From Allacma fusca (taxonomy: Eukaryota; Arthropoda; Collembola; Symphypleona; Sminthuridae): a stretch of 64,000 nt of DNA. Made by a program: the position numbers and the translations under genes. The DNA is taken from NCBI GenBank assembly GCA_947179485.1, contig OX359247.1:13554588-13618587 (forward strand). The letters run 5' to 3'. Shown piece after piece: positions 37,873 through 51,585 of the stretch. Below the pieces are notes generated by a model. It was not told where the DNA came from and did not search any database. It worked only from the letters and a program-made list of their open reading frames with translations. Positions within the stretch are counted from its first letter, which is position 1; every line of letters begins with the position of its first letter.

Positions 37873-39299
37873 TGTAGCAATTCAGTTTACTCTTCATTTC
37901 CTCCCTGAGAACTTACCACACTCAAGGACTGGCACGAACACTCATATACATAGGAAAAAGCTCATTTCACGTTTTATCAGCCCACACTCATACATACGAA
38001 AAGGCAAGAAATCACCCAAGGGAGTAAATTAAAGGGTGTAATGTTAGTCGACTCAATGACAACCATATGGAAGTATCTGAGGCGTCAATTATGCACGTAC
38101 ACTTGTAGTAGTACCATTTACATACACGTACATGCTTGCAGATAAAAATTGCCCGGCTGCAATGATCACTTAATTATAGAATATGAGAATTAAATTGTCC
38201 CCCATTAAATTAGATGACTCCATATTTGCATCCCAAACTGCACCTTTCCCAACCCCCCTCCATTCAATTCTATTTACAGATAACATTTTTCACAAATAAA
38301 AGGGCTTCTTGAAAAGGAAGAGAAAAATGCCAAAGGCTCTTAATGAGAAATGCAATTGAATATTTTAATAAAATTATGCCTCAATTTTTTTCTGTAAATT
38401 TGATGAAACATTCCTGGTACTGTAGTGTAAAATTGACATTATATGAAATTGCTTCCAGTTTATTGATTCTTTACAAGTTGTAAGTGCATAAGGATTGCAT
38501 TTAAACCTCTATGAAAATAATGATGAGATTGCTCAATAAAAAACTCTGGTCCCTTATGGAGTTACTGACTTTTCAAGCTTTATAACTTCATAAATGTTTC
38601 AATTATGCAAGGATCTACATGCTTAGACAAAAGCATCTTGTCACTGCTTTGCTTACAAAGATGTTGCATTATTCCAAGTATAATGAATGGCTGATGGGGC
38701 GCTGGGAAGAATACAAATTGATTTTACTAGGATCAGTGACCTATAAATATCTATCTATACCTTTAGTAAGTTGTACCTAAATTGAGATATCACTGCATCA
38801 CGACTGGCGGTCCTGAGGGCATTTGTTTGTATGGCCTTGTCATGTGCTCTCTCATTACAACCACCATTTGAGGAATCATGTCTACAACACGTTGAGTCAA
38901 ATAGTATTCTGGGTAGTTGTATGTAGAGAAAAAGAATGTATAAGAAGGGAAACAATTTAATTATAGAAGATCAAAGCTCTCAAATCCAGCATAACTTGAG
39001 CCGAGATGAAATAGTAGCAGGGGAGATAACGAGGGATGAGTAAATGCACTAATGTCTGTATAAAACATAAATTAATCCATGTTATTCTCAATAGATAAAT
39101 AATTAGCTTAATAAAATACACTCTTGCCATGTAGGCTACGTCCGTGCCAATTTTCATGACCGGGTCTATTTCGAAGATCATATGCTAACGTATCTAAGTA
39201 CATATTTATTGTTCTTAAGACTTTAGTACATTATGTGACACCCGCCATATATGTTATGTGCAGATTGCATGACTGTTTATATCTATGTATGTAAACCCA

Positions 39300-39985
39300 T
39301 GGGCTGTGTCTGGTTCACAGAGGCTACAAAAACAAAGGCAGAAGAATCTCTCTAGGAGTCTTTTAGCAACTTTATCAGTTTGAAGTCAACAGCAAAGAAA
39401 TCTTGATCTGACAGGAAGTAAAAGGCTATTAAGACCATGTATCGCTGAGAAACAAAGCTCAGAAGCTACTATGATTGAGTTGAGATAACAAGTCTCTTGA
39501 TGAAACTCACATCTGAGTCCTTTGACTTGATAAATTATTCAACAAGAATAGAGTCCTAAGTTGGACGCAGGTATCTTATTAAGGATATGATAAACATTGG
39601 AGCTTCTGCAAGCTCACCCTGATATGTAGCTTACAAAAGTGGAGCCATAGGTGTAGACTCATAATTGTATTTGGGAACATGAAAACATGTGTACGTAGTA
39701 GGTGTCGTACATGGTCTGACAGGGATGTCAAGAGCTGTGGAGCTAAAACCTCTGTACAGTAGTGAAACAGGACGACAGGAGAATAATGGACGCATTGAAA
39801 TAGGCAGAGCTTCTGGGAGTATTTAGCTCATTCACCAAGAAATTGGTTCGCCTGAGGATCGTTGCCTGACTGAGTGGGCTTGGAACATTGGTGAAACCTA
39901 TTTAAAGTAAATACAATATCAAGACCGTATCTGCCCAGGATGCTTAATGATTCAAGTGAAAGTCTCAAATTAATTCCTCACTGGA
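39300..39985 (-). pseudogene. Decayed Ty1/copia-like retrotransposon fragment
   Basis: On the - strand, 39985-39870 translates through LSLESLSILGRYGLDIVFTL then NRFHQCSKPTQ. This follows the pattern at the end of the copia reverse transcriptase (GSLxYLxxxTRPDIxFxVNRxSxxCxxPT). About 100 codons further on, at 39660-39590, ATYQGELAEAPMF resembles the RNase H motif STxEAEYxALxEAAxE, which is the spacing expected in copia polyproteins. Frames between and around these are broken by stops and shifts, including a stop just before ATYQ. No long terminal repeats or integrase were found. It is a non-functional relic. Confidence 0.45.
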
Positions 39986-39999
39986 TACTCTGCAGACAA

Positions 40000-42900
40000 C
40001 GAGCCGTATCTACTCCTACAAGCCATGAAATACTCTGACACACACCTGATTCTATCCAGACATCAAAGCAGCTATTATGGGTTCTTAAAACAACTGGGCT
40101 CTCCGAGGGTATCGAAAAGGAATCAAAAGTAGACACTACGAACGTGCTTTTTCATGAAGAACACGCTCCTGGAATGTTTACATAGTCCATGTTATGAACA
40201 CAAACTCAAATCCTACACTTTCCCCATATCCTAGAGATATAGTTTGACCGTCTGTATGGACTCTTCATTTAAAAGGAGGTGGTGGGTTAGAAATGCGTTG
40301 GGAAGAACTGTCTCTTCGGGAATTTTCTTGGGTGAGACATTCAGTGGAAATAATGAAGTTTTGTTGAGATATTGGGATGACGTGAGGCCCCATCATGATG
40401 GAAATGAATACACGTGTCTCATAAATATTTATCCCTGGACGGCGGACCCCGACTCACTTTATTGCCTTTAGTCTACCACAATGACTACTTTTTTTTCACT
40501 CAAAACATTTGTTCTGATTTCGTGCTTCCTTGTAATTACTCGGGACAGAACTTACTCCCCAGGTTATACCCAATGACGAGCCGTAGCTTCTTGTTTATCC
40601 AGCGTTCAATTACTCCTACTGTATTTCCGGATACAGGGTTCATTTTCTATTGAGAAAATACAAGGTTCTTATGTCCCTTGTATGTACTATTAAGCTTCGT
40701 ATTGTATCAAAGTTTTGAGCTTTCAAAGTTATTCGAAGGAATGCAAAAACATTTGTAGTAATACAAAGTACAGTCAATATAGTATCAGTACATTGAAACT
40801 TTTATTGTTTTTCAAGTCTCATACTTCATTAATAATTTTCTTGGTTCAGGTTATCATGACGTACATATTTTTATGTAAATAAATAAACTAACCATAGAAA
40901 GAGCATCGGCTGGTGATAAATGAAGCCCTTGCATGCTAAATGATTATTTGTGTAGCAATAGAATTGGTCTTTGAAAAAAATCTTCAGGTACTGGTTTTTA
41001 TAAATCATGTAGATACAAAAATACTGAAGCAAAAAGGTAATTATTTGGAAGTAGCTATGTATGTATTTATGTAGATAATATGTATGTATGTACATATGTA
41101 TGTATGTACATATGCAATTTTTGTTCTAATGCTTGAAAAACTCGTGGTTGCAGGTACAGTATTAGCTTTCGAGACGAATACCAATTTTAAAATAATATTT
41201 GAAGAAGGAAAAATGCATCGTTCAATTCATTGAGTATGAGTACCTATGTACTTTAGGTGAAATTTCCCAGAAAAGCTTCCTTGAAATAAGAATTATTTTC
41301 TAGGATTTGTTGAGAATTGATCTAATGTAATAAAAATGGTAATTTTTCATTCAACTCAATATCCATGCATGAGACCTTCGCAGGAGGATTTCCAGGAAAT
41401 CTACAACCTTTCAAGAATCAATTCAGTAAATCTCAAAAAGTGATCATAGGTATTTCAAAAGTAGTAGATATGTACCTACAAGTCTCAAGAAAATTCTCAC
41501 AATGAATTGGTTTTATTTACTTTGAAGCGTCTGCTGAAAAAGAGCAAGCGCATTGAATATATCTACTTTCGTCTATATATAAGACATATATATATACGAT
41601 TGTAGTACCCCTATATACATTCTTAAAGGTGATGTTGACCAGAGATTCAATATTGAACTTTTATAAGTAGAGACACCACTCATCCTATCTCTGCCCTCGA
41701 ATCAGAAATACTCAAGTAGAGTGCTTGAGTTCACCCTTCCAAACTCGCATCTTAACGGCTACTCTGTTTGGACTCATCTATTTTCGCTGCAATACCAATG
41801 TATCCATCCTCCGCCGAGAAAATTCCCAAAATCTAAAACAAACATTATACTTTACCCTTCTGCTCTGAAAATTTCCCAGATTTTAGATATTTTAAGGTTT
41901 TAGTAAAGCATTCCTGGCTCCTAGACTGCACTGATCCTTGACAAAATCCACACGAGCTTCCCTTCCAAAGGTATTCCACTCTCCGAAAATCCTATTATCA
42001 TCACCTGAGTCATGGATTAGTTACGTGTTCCTAAAGTTGTAAAGGGTTTTTCAGAGGAATTCCGTTCCCCAGAGATTCTTTCATCATCAAGGGATTGGAA
42101 GCATAAAAGAGTCCTGTACAAAGGGCCCTTTGATTGTTCAATTTGAAATGTGAACTCCGAAGGTGGAGTGGAAGTTCTTGCCAAGAAATATACACAAAAT
42201 ACAAAGTATTAAGTTTTGACAAGGGCGAAAAACATTTTGTTAATGCTGCATCCTCCCATGGATCTTCTAGAATGAAGTGCATGAAGTAACACCTTGTGCC
42301 CCAGCCCTAGATCTCTTGGTGTTATGGGATGAGGAAAAATGCATAGTGATTTTAACATTTCGAAGAATGAAACATGAGGCGGACGCGAGTCGCTGAATTC
42401 CTACGAGACATATATTACAGGATTCTCCTGGTCCTTCTATCATTCCTAGGGGTTTGGCAGCAAGGGAGAAAAAAAAACCGAATCCATGGGAGTGTAGAAT
42501 TGAACGGGCTCATCATCATTTCCGCCTGTTCTACTTCCACATAATAATATTCTTCTTTTTATCGTGGAAATGCAAGTCTGAGAACAGCGGGCTCACCTAA
42601 ATATGTACAACTACATAGTACTGTATGTATGTACATATGCACATCAATACAGTCAGATCTAAAAATTCCATTTTTTCTCTTGGTCAATGTCTTCCTTACT
42701 ATTAGTGGGGTGAGCATACCATCAAATGTATTTTTATGTGATGGTGGGGTTGTATGTAGGTGTATTGACTTTTAATAAGTTTTTCAAGCTGACACATGCT
42801 TGAACCACCTCCATTTCAGAGATGCCTCTTCGCGTACCAATAACTTCGCACATGAACCAAATTCTCAAGTGAGATAGCACTCTCTGCATTTGTACATCCT

Positions 42901-45900
42901 ATAATGTTTATAAAGCAATCATATTATTCTCCTCCGGCGTATGCACATACCCATGGAGCATAGTCTGTAATTTTGCAATCGCAATAGAAATAAATGTTTA
43001 CCGCAAATAAATGTCTTCACAAATGTTTCACTATCAAGACACAGTAGTAAAAAAAATACATAGGAAGTATAAAAAAAAACAATAATAATTCTAACGTAAG
43101 CCCATAAGTACCCTGAACGCTACATACATAGAATTCCAAACTCCCAAGCAACCACACATGTTCCACCATGTTTCGGAATCGGGATCAAACTGAAGGCGCA
43201 AAAAAAAAAACCTGTAAACAAAATAATATTACTTGGGATTTGAAAAATAACTGAAAAATACATAATCCTGATAAGCACTACATGCGTTTCTATGTGTATG
43301 GATACAAATAGTAAAATTACATCCGAGCTGGCATGTACATAATTACATATATGTATAAAATATATAAAAAATTGAAAGGTGCGTATGGAAATTTGACTCA
43401 GGCTTAAATATACAGAGTTATTACTAAAGTTAGAAACTCCACAAGTGAACTTGATCATCAACCAAAAGTTTGTTTGATTTGTAGGTCGAAGTTGTAATAA
43501 CGTTATGTGCGGGCTCCGTCGTTGAGGATTCGAGATGCAAAAGTCAATCTAGATGCACTCAATTTTAATGAGGCGGAATATCTAAGGAATATATGCCTCC
43601 ATCACAAATTACGCTCAAGGACCTTCCCCGTGCCGAGACTCCATTAGTACAGGAGTAATGGTCGGCTGGAAGTAGTCAGAAATGTAAATATTACTTAAGT
43701 ACTTGAGGATTAATGAGATCCATGTTTGGTCTATGTACCTATTTAATGCTCCGTGCTAGCAACTGAAGGTTTTGCTACAGCAAAAATTGTAATATTCCAG
43801 GATGATATCCCGGGTTTATTCTGCAGTAATTAATATACTCCCGATTATGCCCCCCTTATAGGTATCTATTTGTAATAATATTAGAATATTTTCCCTGGGC
43901 TCATTTTTGTAAGTAGACCATCTCAGTTCTCACAGGCTGTAAAGGGGTTTACGCAATTTTTTAATATTTCCATGGTGCGTCCCCATCCCCTCTTTGGTTA
44001 TGTAATGAAGCCATTACAGGGACACGTAATCTTGTGCACCGAGCGGGAAGATTTGTGACTTGCCTCAGGAATAATTCATTTGTTGCTATTTGTGTCGGGC
44101 GAGGAGGAAGACGAGGGCTCATCTCAGACTCTCAAGTCCCCAGTAGATTTGTGATTTGGGCTTTTAATCCTTTCCTCTTTCGTAAGGAGGGGGGCAGAAT
44201 TAAAGAGACTCACTCCCCGATAAAAATATCTTAGCAACAATAAGCGGGTCACTTGAGTAGAAAATGTATTAAATATGCTGGAGGAGTGAGGTTATTAGGG
44301 ATGGGAGCGGATACAATCGATCTGGCCGCCCTCACACCCGTGCTCAAGAGCCAAGAAGGCTTTTCCTGTATACATGCGATAACTCCATACGTAAACCACC
44401 AAAAGGCAGAGTGTGACTTGACTGAGTCGTGTACACAGAAGATTAGCATCTTTATGTGAAGTAATTATCTTATCGTTCGGGAAAGTTGGAGTGAGAAGGG
44501 GAAATGTTTTGATAAGAAAGTAACAAATTCAGGGACAAGGAGTAAAGTATAACTTTATTGTGTTGATGGGAATGTTCCAACTTCAAAGGAGAGAGAAATG
44601 CCCAATTTTATGGGTTTTTTTTTGTACTGATAATATTACTAGGTATTTAAGAACCAGCGGGCCTATCGAGGGTGAGAGTTTTTCAGAGTCTCTATCACAA
44701 CACCTAAGTGAAAGCTAAACATTGGAGCGTTTGATTTGTGAGACTTTGTGGGAGTTATGCCGGAATCCAGTGTTTAGCCACAATTGCACACACAAACACT
44801 TATTCCAATGAGTTCTCTCCCTCTCTCCCCCCCCCCTTCACACAAATTATTGATAAGAAAAACAAGTTTGTTCAAAACCCGGGGGTTTATTTCAAAAGGA
44901 GGATGTTATCGGGGCGGCTATAAGCTAGCTTTATTATTATTTTTGCTACGAGCACTAAAGGAAAAGTACTTTTTATCTGATGGGAGAGAAGGTACCATCG
45001 ATAATTATAATGGAGGCGACGACGCCTCTCGTCTTTGTATTTCCTCTTGTCCGCATGTTCCTCCACAAATATTTTCCAGGAAAAAGGAAATCCACTTGAA
45101 GGATTTTATTTTTCCCGCTTACACAACGACTTGTGGATTTTTTTTTTAAGACGGAGCGTATGTACAGTATAAAAGTGTGTAAGCTACTGTGGGGGAAACG
45201 TAAACAGTCTTATAGACCAACTCCATTTTACCACACATTGTTTTACTCTGGCCCTCACAAAATCGACTTACACAGACTACAGTCTGGGAAGCGTTTGCTT
45301 CATTGGAGATTTTATTTGTACGCTCTCGGTTATTATGTGTTATTGTCGCCAGTCACGGAGATGCCAAGGTCCTTACTCCATACACTTGAATGACTCCTTC
45401 TTCTTACCGTATATAGCAAATGCATTGGGGATTAATTCCTGTACAAACGAGCGTCCTGGAGGAGCATTGACAATATACTTATAAATATCGGAACGTTCGT
45501 GTTGTCCAACTTTCCCGAAGCTGGAGAGTCTTGAGAGAAACCTAAATCCAGACCAATTCCATTTCTCTCGATTCTTAAGGATTTGTCCTTTTTATTAGCA
45601 CTTGACTCTCGGGCTCAAGAGCCCATGTCATCCGTTCAAATACATGTGCCTTACCTTAAGGACACATACTGTGTAACATTTATGGTAGTGAATTGATTTA
45701 AATCTCTGGATGCAGGAACAATCTGTAGAGGTTATATCACTGGACTATATATAATAATTATATGTAGTTATATGAAAATACGTATCTATGTATGTACACA
45801 TTCAGGGAACTACAACTTATTACAGTAGAAAAAAAAACATCAAAAATAACACTTTCTTCAGGGCAGTTCCTCAACCTGCCCATGTATGACAGTACATATT

Positions 45901-48072
45901 AAAAGTAATAAGTCCTTTTAGTATTCCCATATTCCCAGTGCTACAATCCTCAGGATGAGTCCCTTTGGTTTGGAAACCATTAACTTTTTCCTAGTGTGAT
46001 AACCTGTTTAATTCTTTTAAAAATCCCGTCTCCCCTAACGTAATTGTATAAAAACCTCCTCAGAAATGAAGCAGTACCTCTGCACAATCATTATTCAAAA
46101 ATCCCACGGCCAGAGATGCTGCTGGCAGACGTAAACAGACGGATTAGTGTCAGAGAAGATGGATTTGAACTGTTTATAAATAGATGGTAAATAAAAGCAA
46201 TATAATGTGATTATATCCCAATGGATCCTCCCCACAACCTAACTTCAAAAATTAATGTGTATAAAAGTCTGAGTGGAGCTACCATGTATGTATGTATGTA
46301 CATATCTATTTTTCTGGGATCTGTAGATATTTCGCATGTAATCACTTATACAAGCCGAGTCCATTCCAGCAACGTGCAATTAAGGCTTCCAACCTGTTTC
46401 TACTCAAGGCCTTGCTAGGTCTTTGCATGGGGTTCACGTAAGCTGGGCAAATAAAAATGTTTTGGTGAATAACAAACTTTATGGGACTTGAGGAAGATTT
46501 TCTGTGGAACTACAACTGGAAAAATACAATCTCATAGGGCACTTTTTGAATGAACGTGACAATAGTCACAACTCTCTCCGAGCCTTATGCACTGGGATGG
46601 AGCATATATGCTTGTGCTTACGATTAGCAGAGACGCCAGCCCGTTTTTGAGCTTATTAGTAGCGCTGACATGAAAATAAATCTACTTACTTTACGTTACT
46701 GATACGGCTCATTCTCTTTCCATAAATCCATTTTTTCTTGTGAGAGACTGCACAGGGGAATCAAAGATTTATTGCTATCAAATATAAATGATTATGTTCC
46801 TATGGAAAGGGACCGTGCTCTACCTACTGGATTTCTTATATTTGATTGATTACGTTTCAGAACCGATTTAGCTCAACACAAGCCAAAAGATTTCACATCT
46901 CTCCCTCCCTTCCCTTCTGATTTACTACTCAGCGTCTGTGAGCTCCTTATGGAAGTCAGGAGTAAAGTCAATTGTGGAGTTCTGGGCTCTGTGTGCTTAG
47001 TACAGCTATCTATAGGGACTTAATTGCACGCACTATGATGCAATAGTGTATTCTTATTTTTATTAAACATTACTGCACACATAGACTACTATAATATCAT
47101 ATAGATCACTTTTAGTAAATAAACATAAATTTCCCTGTCATATATCTATGTGGATATGCATTTCTATGCTTCGGGAGCAAAACCGATTACCAACAGAGAG
47201 CAAAAGTATCATTATATACAAGCTCTACTTTGAAAAATAAATTTTGAGTATTTCGCCTTACTCTGATTTTGAAGTCGTGTTATTGTAAATAGACCAAATG
47301 TTAAGGGCAGGCGGCTTGTGTATCCATAGATGCAGTCACTCTCGAGGCTGTTGTTCAAAAGGCTCAGTTGGGATGGGATTACTGAAGGAGAGCATCTCCA
47401 AAATATTCAAAGCTCTTCTTAATGAAAAACAAAAGAGGAATGAATCATCACCCGTGGGTATGTATATGTATGTACGTAGATACTTGATCGTCTGGATGTG
47501 TTTAGGCAAATGATAGTCGCTACTGTTGAATTGCTCCTCTCCTCAAAGTAAGTAGTGACAAAGTGGGTTTTGCATTTGCGAGGGCACGCTCTGAAAGCTA
47601 AAGTATATAAATCTTGAGAGCCTGCCACTCTTTTCACAGTTTTTGATTCGCGGGTTGTTTCCACTAATAGATATAGGAATCCTTCCCCGCATGAATATTA
47701 CATCAAGTGTTCACTGGGAATAAAAGATAGGGATGGAAAATAATGGGCGGGGGACAAGGACAGAAAAATCGTCTGTTAAGGGTTCCCATATTATTCTATA
47801 TTCCAGGAACGCTTTAATACTTTCTCCAAAGTGGTTTTGAGTACTTTAAAAAAAATTCGTCGGGTATTTCCACTTACTGGCATGTATGAGACTATATGAT
47901 ATTAAATCGAAACTCGAAAGTTGCATGCTATCCTATTAAACTCACAGTGCCAACCTCTCCTGACGTACATATGTAGTATGGAATGTCCAGAGTCCGTCAG
48001 GCGGATAATCTCAGCTCTTGCTGGAGAGATTTATGGAAATTATACATAAATGGTCTTTTCTTTGAATTCCAG
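40000..48072. other. No gene seen; intron or intergenic
   Basis: Scattered chance frames (for example 44784-45149 and 43120-43461) have low-complexity or hydrophobic AT-driven composition and no splice context. A TATGTATG/TACATA tract lies at 41055-41115. I see no RNA gene or clear mobile element beyond the copia relic to the left. Confidence 0.5.
41055..41115. repeat. TATGTATG/TACATA tract
   Basis: Interrupted TATG tetranucleotide repeat with inverted copies of itself (GTATGTATGTACATATG), able to form small cruciforms. The same word family recurs throughout the window. Confidence 0.85.
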
Positions 48073-48209
48073 GATTTTGTAAGGAGGACCGTAAAGAAGA
48101 TAAAAAGTCTTTGGAAGGATTAAAGTTAAAATCGGAACAAGTTCTCACGACTTGGGAATTCTAAGAGAAGGAAGAGCGAGAAGGGTTTAGAGTGACCAAG
48201 CCCTATCAG

Positions 48210-48217
48210 TATAAAAG
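48210..48217 (+). promoter_or_regulatory. TATA-like box upstream of receptor start codon
   Basis: TATAAAAG would place initiation near 48240, giving a leader of about 145 bases before the ATG at 48385. The site lies inside the longer exon predicted if transcription starts at 23.4 kb and splices to the acceptor at 48072. It is therefore an alternative to that model, perhaps a second promoter. It rests on the sequence word alone. Confidence 0.25.
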
Positions 48218-48384
48218 TAAGACCTACTGGAGGGAATACCATTGGACCCAATTGACAGACCAAAGCCCATATGGTTTAGGTAGAATTGAAGGGGGGAAAG
48301 AAACCATCTACTAGACTCAAGTGATTCATTTAACATTGGAGGAGAAGCTAGATTGAAAGTAGAAGATTCCATTTGGGAAATGCA

Positions 48385-48487
48385 ATGGAGACAGAAGACA
48401 CAAGTTTGAATCAAACGGAGGTGGAAGCCGTTCTCAGCGCAGCAGAAATTGAATGCTATAATGCATCAGCTCCATCGAATCGGTCAG
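48385..48487 (+). CDS. Class B GPCR (calcitonin/DH31 receptor-like), exon A: N-terminus
   Basis: This exon encodes residues 1-34 plus the first base of codon 35. It starts METEDTSLNQTEVEAVLSAA and ends with a region holding Cys24, the first hormone-receptor-domain cysteine, and sequons at Asn9, Asn26 and Asn32. The donor CAG then GTAAGCC (after 48487) leaves phase 1, matching exon B. An in-frame TAG at 48349 and a pyrimidine-rich acceptor (TCTTTTCTTTGAATTCCAG, ending 48072) suggest a full exon 48073-48487 with a 5' leader. The leader has a two-codon upstream frame at 48271, and an ATG at 48380 overlaps the chosen start out of frame. No signal peptide is visible, so either an upstream coding exon is missing or the N-terminus is translocated with helix 1. 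The identity comes mainly from the later exons. Confidence 0.7.
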
Positions 48488-49581
48488 GTAAGCCATTTGT
48501 AATTGAAATTAAAATCTTTGTGGGTTTCCCAAGTATTTTTCTCTTCCCTGGATTTCATTCCTTTTATTCGACAGGATCTCAAGCATAATTTCATATTCAA
48601 TGTCTTACTTGTACTGTATGTTCCTTCAATTCAAGTCCTCAACATCCCCAAAAATACATCCATAGGCTTTATTCCCCTCATGGCCTTCGACTCTTCGTAT
48701 CTCCAGTTTTTACAATCGACAGCTTCCATTAACTCTGAACCTGATGAGGTTCTCTCTTGAAAAATAAATGTATTAAAAGCCTGTATTTTACTTGAGACAC
48801 CAGAAGTTCAATTCTCACCCATTTTTCATGAGTACTTGGGAGCTTCCTATACATACGTTCCTAGTTCATGCTACCACACCATTAAAGGGAGAGATTCGTG
48901 CATGAAGCAACAGGAAGGATACTGGAAAATGACTCTATTTTATTAATAAACCCATGAGTTCAGACCAACTATCCCCAAATGCATTGTAGACTGAGTTTTT
49001 CCAGAGCATTAGTAGATACCTTATTCATATCCGCACTAGACTTTTCATCAGCTCATTTCTCTCGGATGCGAGAAGAGTAGGCACTATTCCATTATAAAGA
49101 TGACACAGGAATTATACTCAATAATGCTCTTTCCTTCTGTAACCTTTCACAATAATCCCATGGTACTCCCAGGTCTTTCGCAGATCTTCCACACATATGC
49201 CCTCACGCCATGGGATGTAGTATGCATGTACGTCACTCCGGAGGAAAAAAAACTGACTCCTATTGTAACCAATGTAATAGGCCAATGCTGCGTCAGTACT
49301 AAATAAGCTGAACTAACATACATATCAGTCAAGACAGAGCAAGAGCAAATGTCTGATCTCGGGCCAGCCATGAAATATACTCTAAAGACCTGGACGCCTT
49401 CATTGTGGGGCGGACGATCGAACGGAGTCATAATACCTACCATTACTTCCCAGGCATTGGAGAAGGTCAAAAATGAACGGGTTGTTTGAGAGGATAGGTC
49501 CTTAAGAGTTGTTCCAAGAGTCCTTACGAATGCATTTCATCTATGAGTAGGGTATTCGGGGTTGTAAATGACAATCCATAG

Positions 49582-49668
49582 ACCCTGCTTTAAATGGACT
49601 ACGTCGGAGAGGGAAAAGCAGCAGAACGGACTCAGTAACCGTAAAAGTGACGGGGACGACGGGAAAAG
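49582..49668 (+). CDS. Weak candidate cassette exon within receptor intron
   Basis: An 87-base segment is bounded by a weak acceptor (GACAATCCATAG) and by AAAAG before GTAAACG. It is open in the phase needed between receptor exons A and B (1 in, 1 out) and would add 29 basic, Ser/Thr-rich residues including LRRRGKSSRTDSVTVKVTG. The acceptor lacks a good pyrimidine tract, and such an insert between the first two cysteines is not usual in this family. It is more likely chance. Confidence 0.12.
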
Positions 49669-51546
49669 GTAAACGTGGGTAGCATTCAAAAAGCTTGGGC
49701 TCTCTCAACCCTAGTACTAGAAGTGGGTGTAGGTGCTGTACTACTTGTCTTTAGACACTTTTGCATTTCTAAGAGCTGTCTACCTCAGGAGTTCCTTCCT
49801 CCGCCTGAACTGTTATAGATGAGGGCTGGTGGAAAAAAAAATTCCTCCATTTATCTTGTCCTACTCCAGTCTGTCGAGGAGATGGCTACATCCGACCGTA
49901 CTGTGACGAAGCAATAATAGCAAATAGGTAGTTGGTTTTTGGAAATTCGGGGACAGGCAGCCTGGCTAAAAGCCCTAACACTCTAGGGATAGTATTCAAG
50001 TGTAATCTTCCATAGATACGACTTCGGATGCCAATTTGGAGAGAATACCCAAATATAGTTACATTGTCATTGGATACCCAGTGTTTTTCCTCCTAAATTA
50101 CTATTGTGCCCGGGCATAGCAGTAGTGCGGAAAAGCATGTGGTGTGTGGAGCATAATTATATAGGGACTCTGATGACATATGTATACCTACATAGACTCC
50201 CTTTTAAGAGCCTTCGAGAATGTGTATAATAGCCGGGGAAAATATATCATAACTGGGGACCGGAGTTAGGAGGGCTGAGTGTGATACACTTACGAGGACG
50301 GAAACCATTTCGCCATTAAATTGTGAGGTTAAGTTTCGAAAGTATCTTACTTCCCAGAAAAACTTGATGCTAAGTAGTACTGCTCATTTTGTATGTATAT
50401 GGATGCGTATGCTAATGTACCTGTCAGCCAGCGTTTCATCACAGTTCCCATACTTTCTCTAGACTTTCCAAGAGTTCCTCCTTCCCTTATGCTTGGAGAC
50501 TGAACTTGGGAGAGTAGAGTCATTTGTGCTTACTTGAGGGTCCGGAGTGCTTGAATAAAAAGCAAATGGATACTTGTGTGGAGACAGTGTCAGGCACTGT
50601 TAAAGTTTTTGTTACTCAGCAAATTACTTTTTTCAAGGAATACCAACATCTTATCATTAGATATTTTTTTTTACTTTTGTAATTTCTTCAGTTGTTTTCC
50701 CTTTCCCGTTCGAGTACTTTTTATAATGGGGATTTCCAAATGGTGTCCCTGCATACAGGTTGAATGAGGCAGCAAGAATTAAAGTAGTCTCGAAAGTATT
50801 GGCTCAATTGACTGGGCTGAATGGGTCCTTTTTGTTTAGCTGAAAGGAAGAAGGAGTTGAGTGATCAATCGACTCGAGCCTTTGTGAAGGTAGCCATTCG
50901 AAGCTCTTGTCTTTTGTTGTGCACTATCTTCTGAACAAGTACTCCGACCACCACCATGTACATAGGTACTCAGGTAATGCCAGGGGATTACCTCTCTGTG
51001 AATTGTTTCTTCGGATGTAATTGCACATGCAACGTATCGAATTCAGACATTGTCACTGTAAATGGACGGTTGTCTCTGCCAGGAAGGACACTCGAGTGAA
51101 ATTGACTTATACGTTTGTAAGTAGGGAAATGTAGGTTCTTTTAAGGGATAGCTCTTCCATGTGTAACTTAGTCCTCGTATGAGCCTAAATGGTATTTTAC
51201 ATTTTGTTTTTTTTTTTAAGCTTGCAACTCCAGGCACAGATCATACATAATTACATACAAACGTAAGTTAGTCTCCTGACTCGGGCAAACAGTGTGCCAC
51301 TAGTTCCACCACAAGGTAACATCTGTGTGAATAATGTGACAAGATATAAACTCCTTCAGGTAGATTGACTTTGATTAACCACCCGACACTCCTGACAGTT
51401 TCCAGTACCTTTTGCCAAGGGAAGTCCACATATTTTCCTGGGAACTGAACTGATCTCCTTTGTACCCTCGTCACGATAGACCCAAGACAGGGAATTTCTG
51501 ATATCCGGACCCGAAGAGGTACAAGGTAGATACGTACATACATATG

Positions 51547-51550
51547 CATG

Positions 51551-51580
<30 letters not shown>
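51547..51580. repeat. (TATG)n microsatellite
   Basis: About eight TATG units. It lies in the long receptor intron. Confidence 0.95.

Positions 51581-51585
<5 letters not shown>

Larger units (their letters stand above)
25277..39280. other. Long intronic or intergenic stretch, no confident gene
   Basis: Apart from the small candidate exon at 25909-25949, a hairpin at 28751-28796 and microsatellites, I see no gene here. Frames such as 27621-27914 (-), 34892-35161 (-) and 32783-33004 (+) lack splice context and motifs. TATGTA/TACATA palindromes are frequent (for example 27815, 33345, 34797, 35970, 36995). If the 5' exon model is right, this is the first intron of the receptor gene. Confidence 0.5.

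Noticed and set aside
44738-45393. Run of overlapping + strand frames in a slightly GC-richer patch
   Set aside because: The frames shift without splice sites and contain C-run and T-run low complexity. No protein family is apparent.
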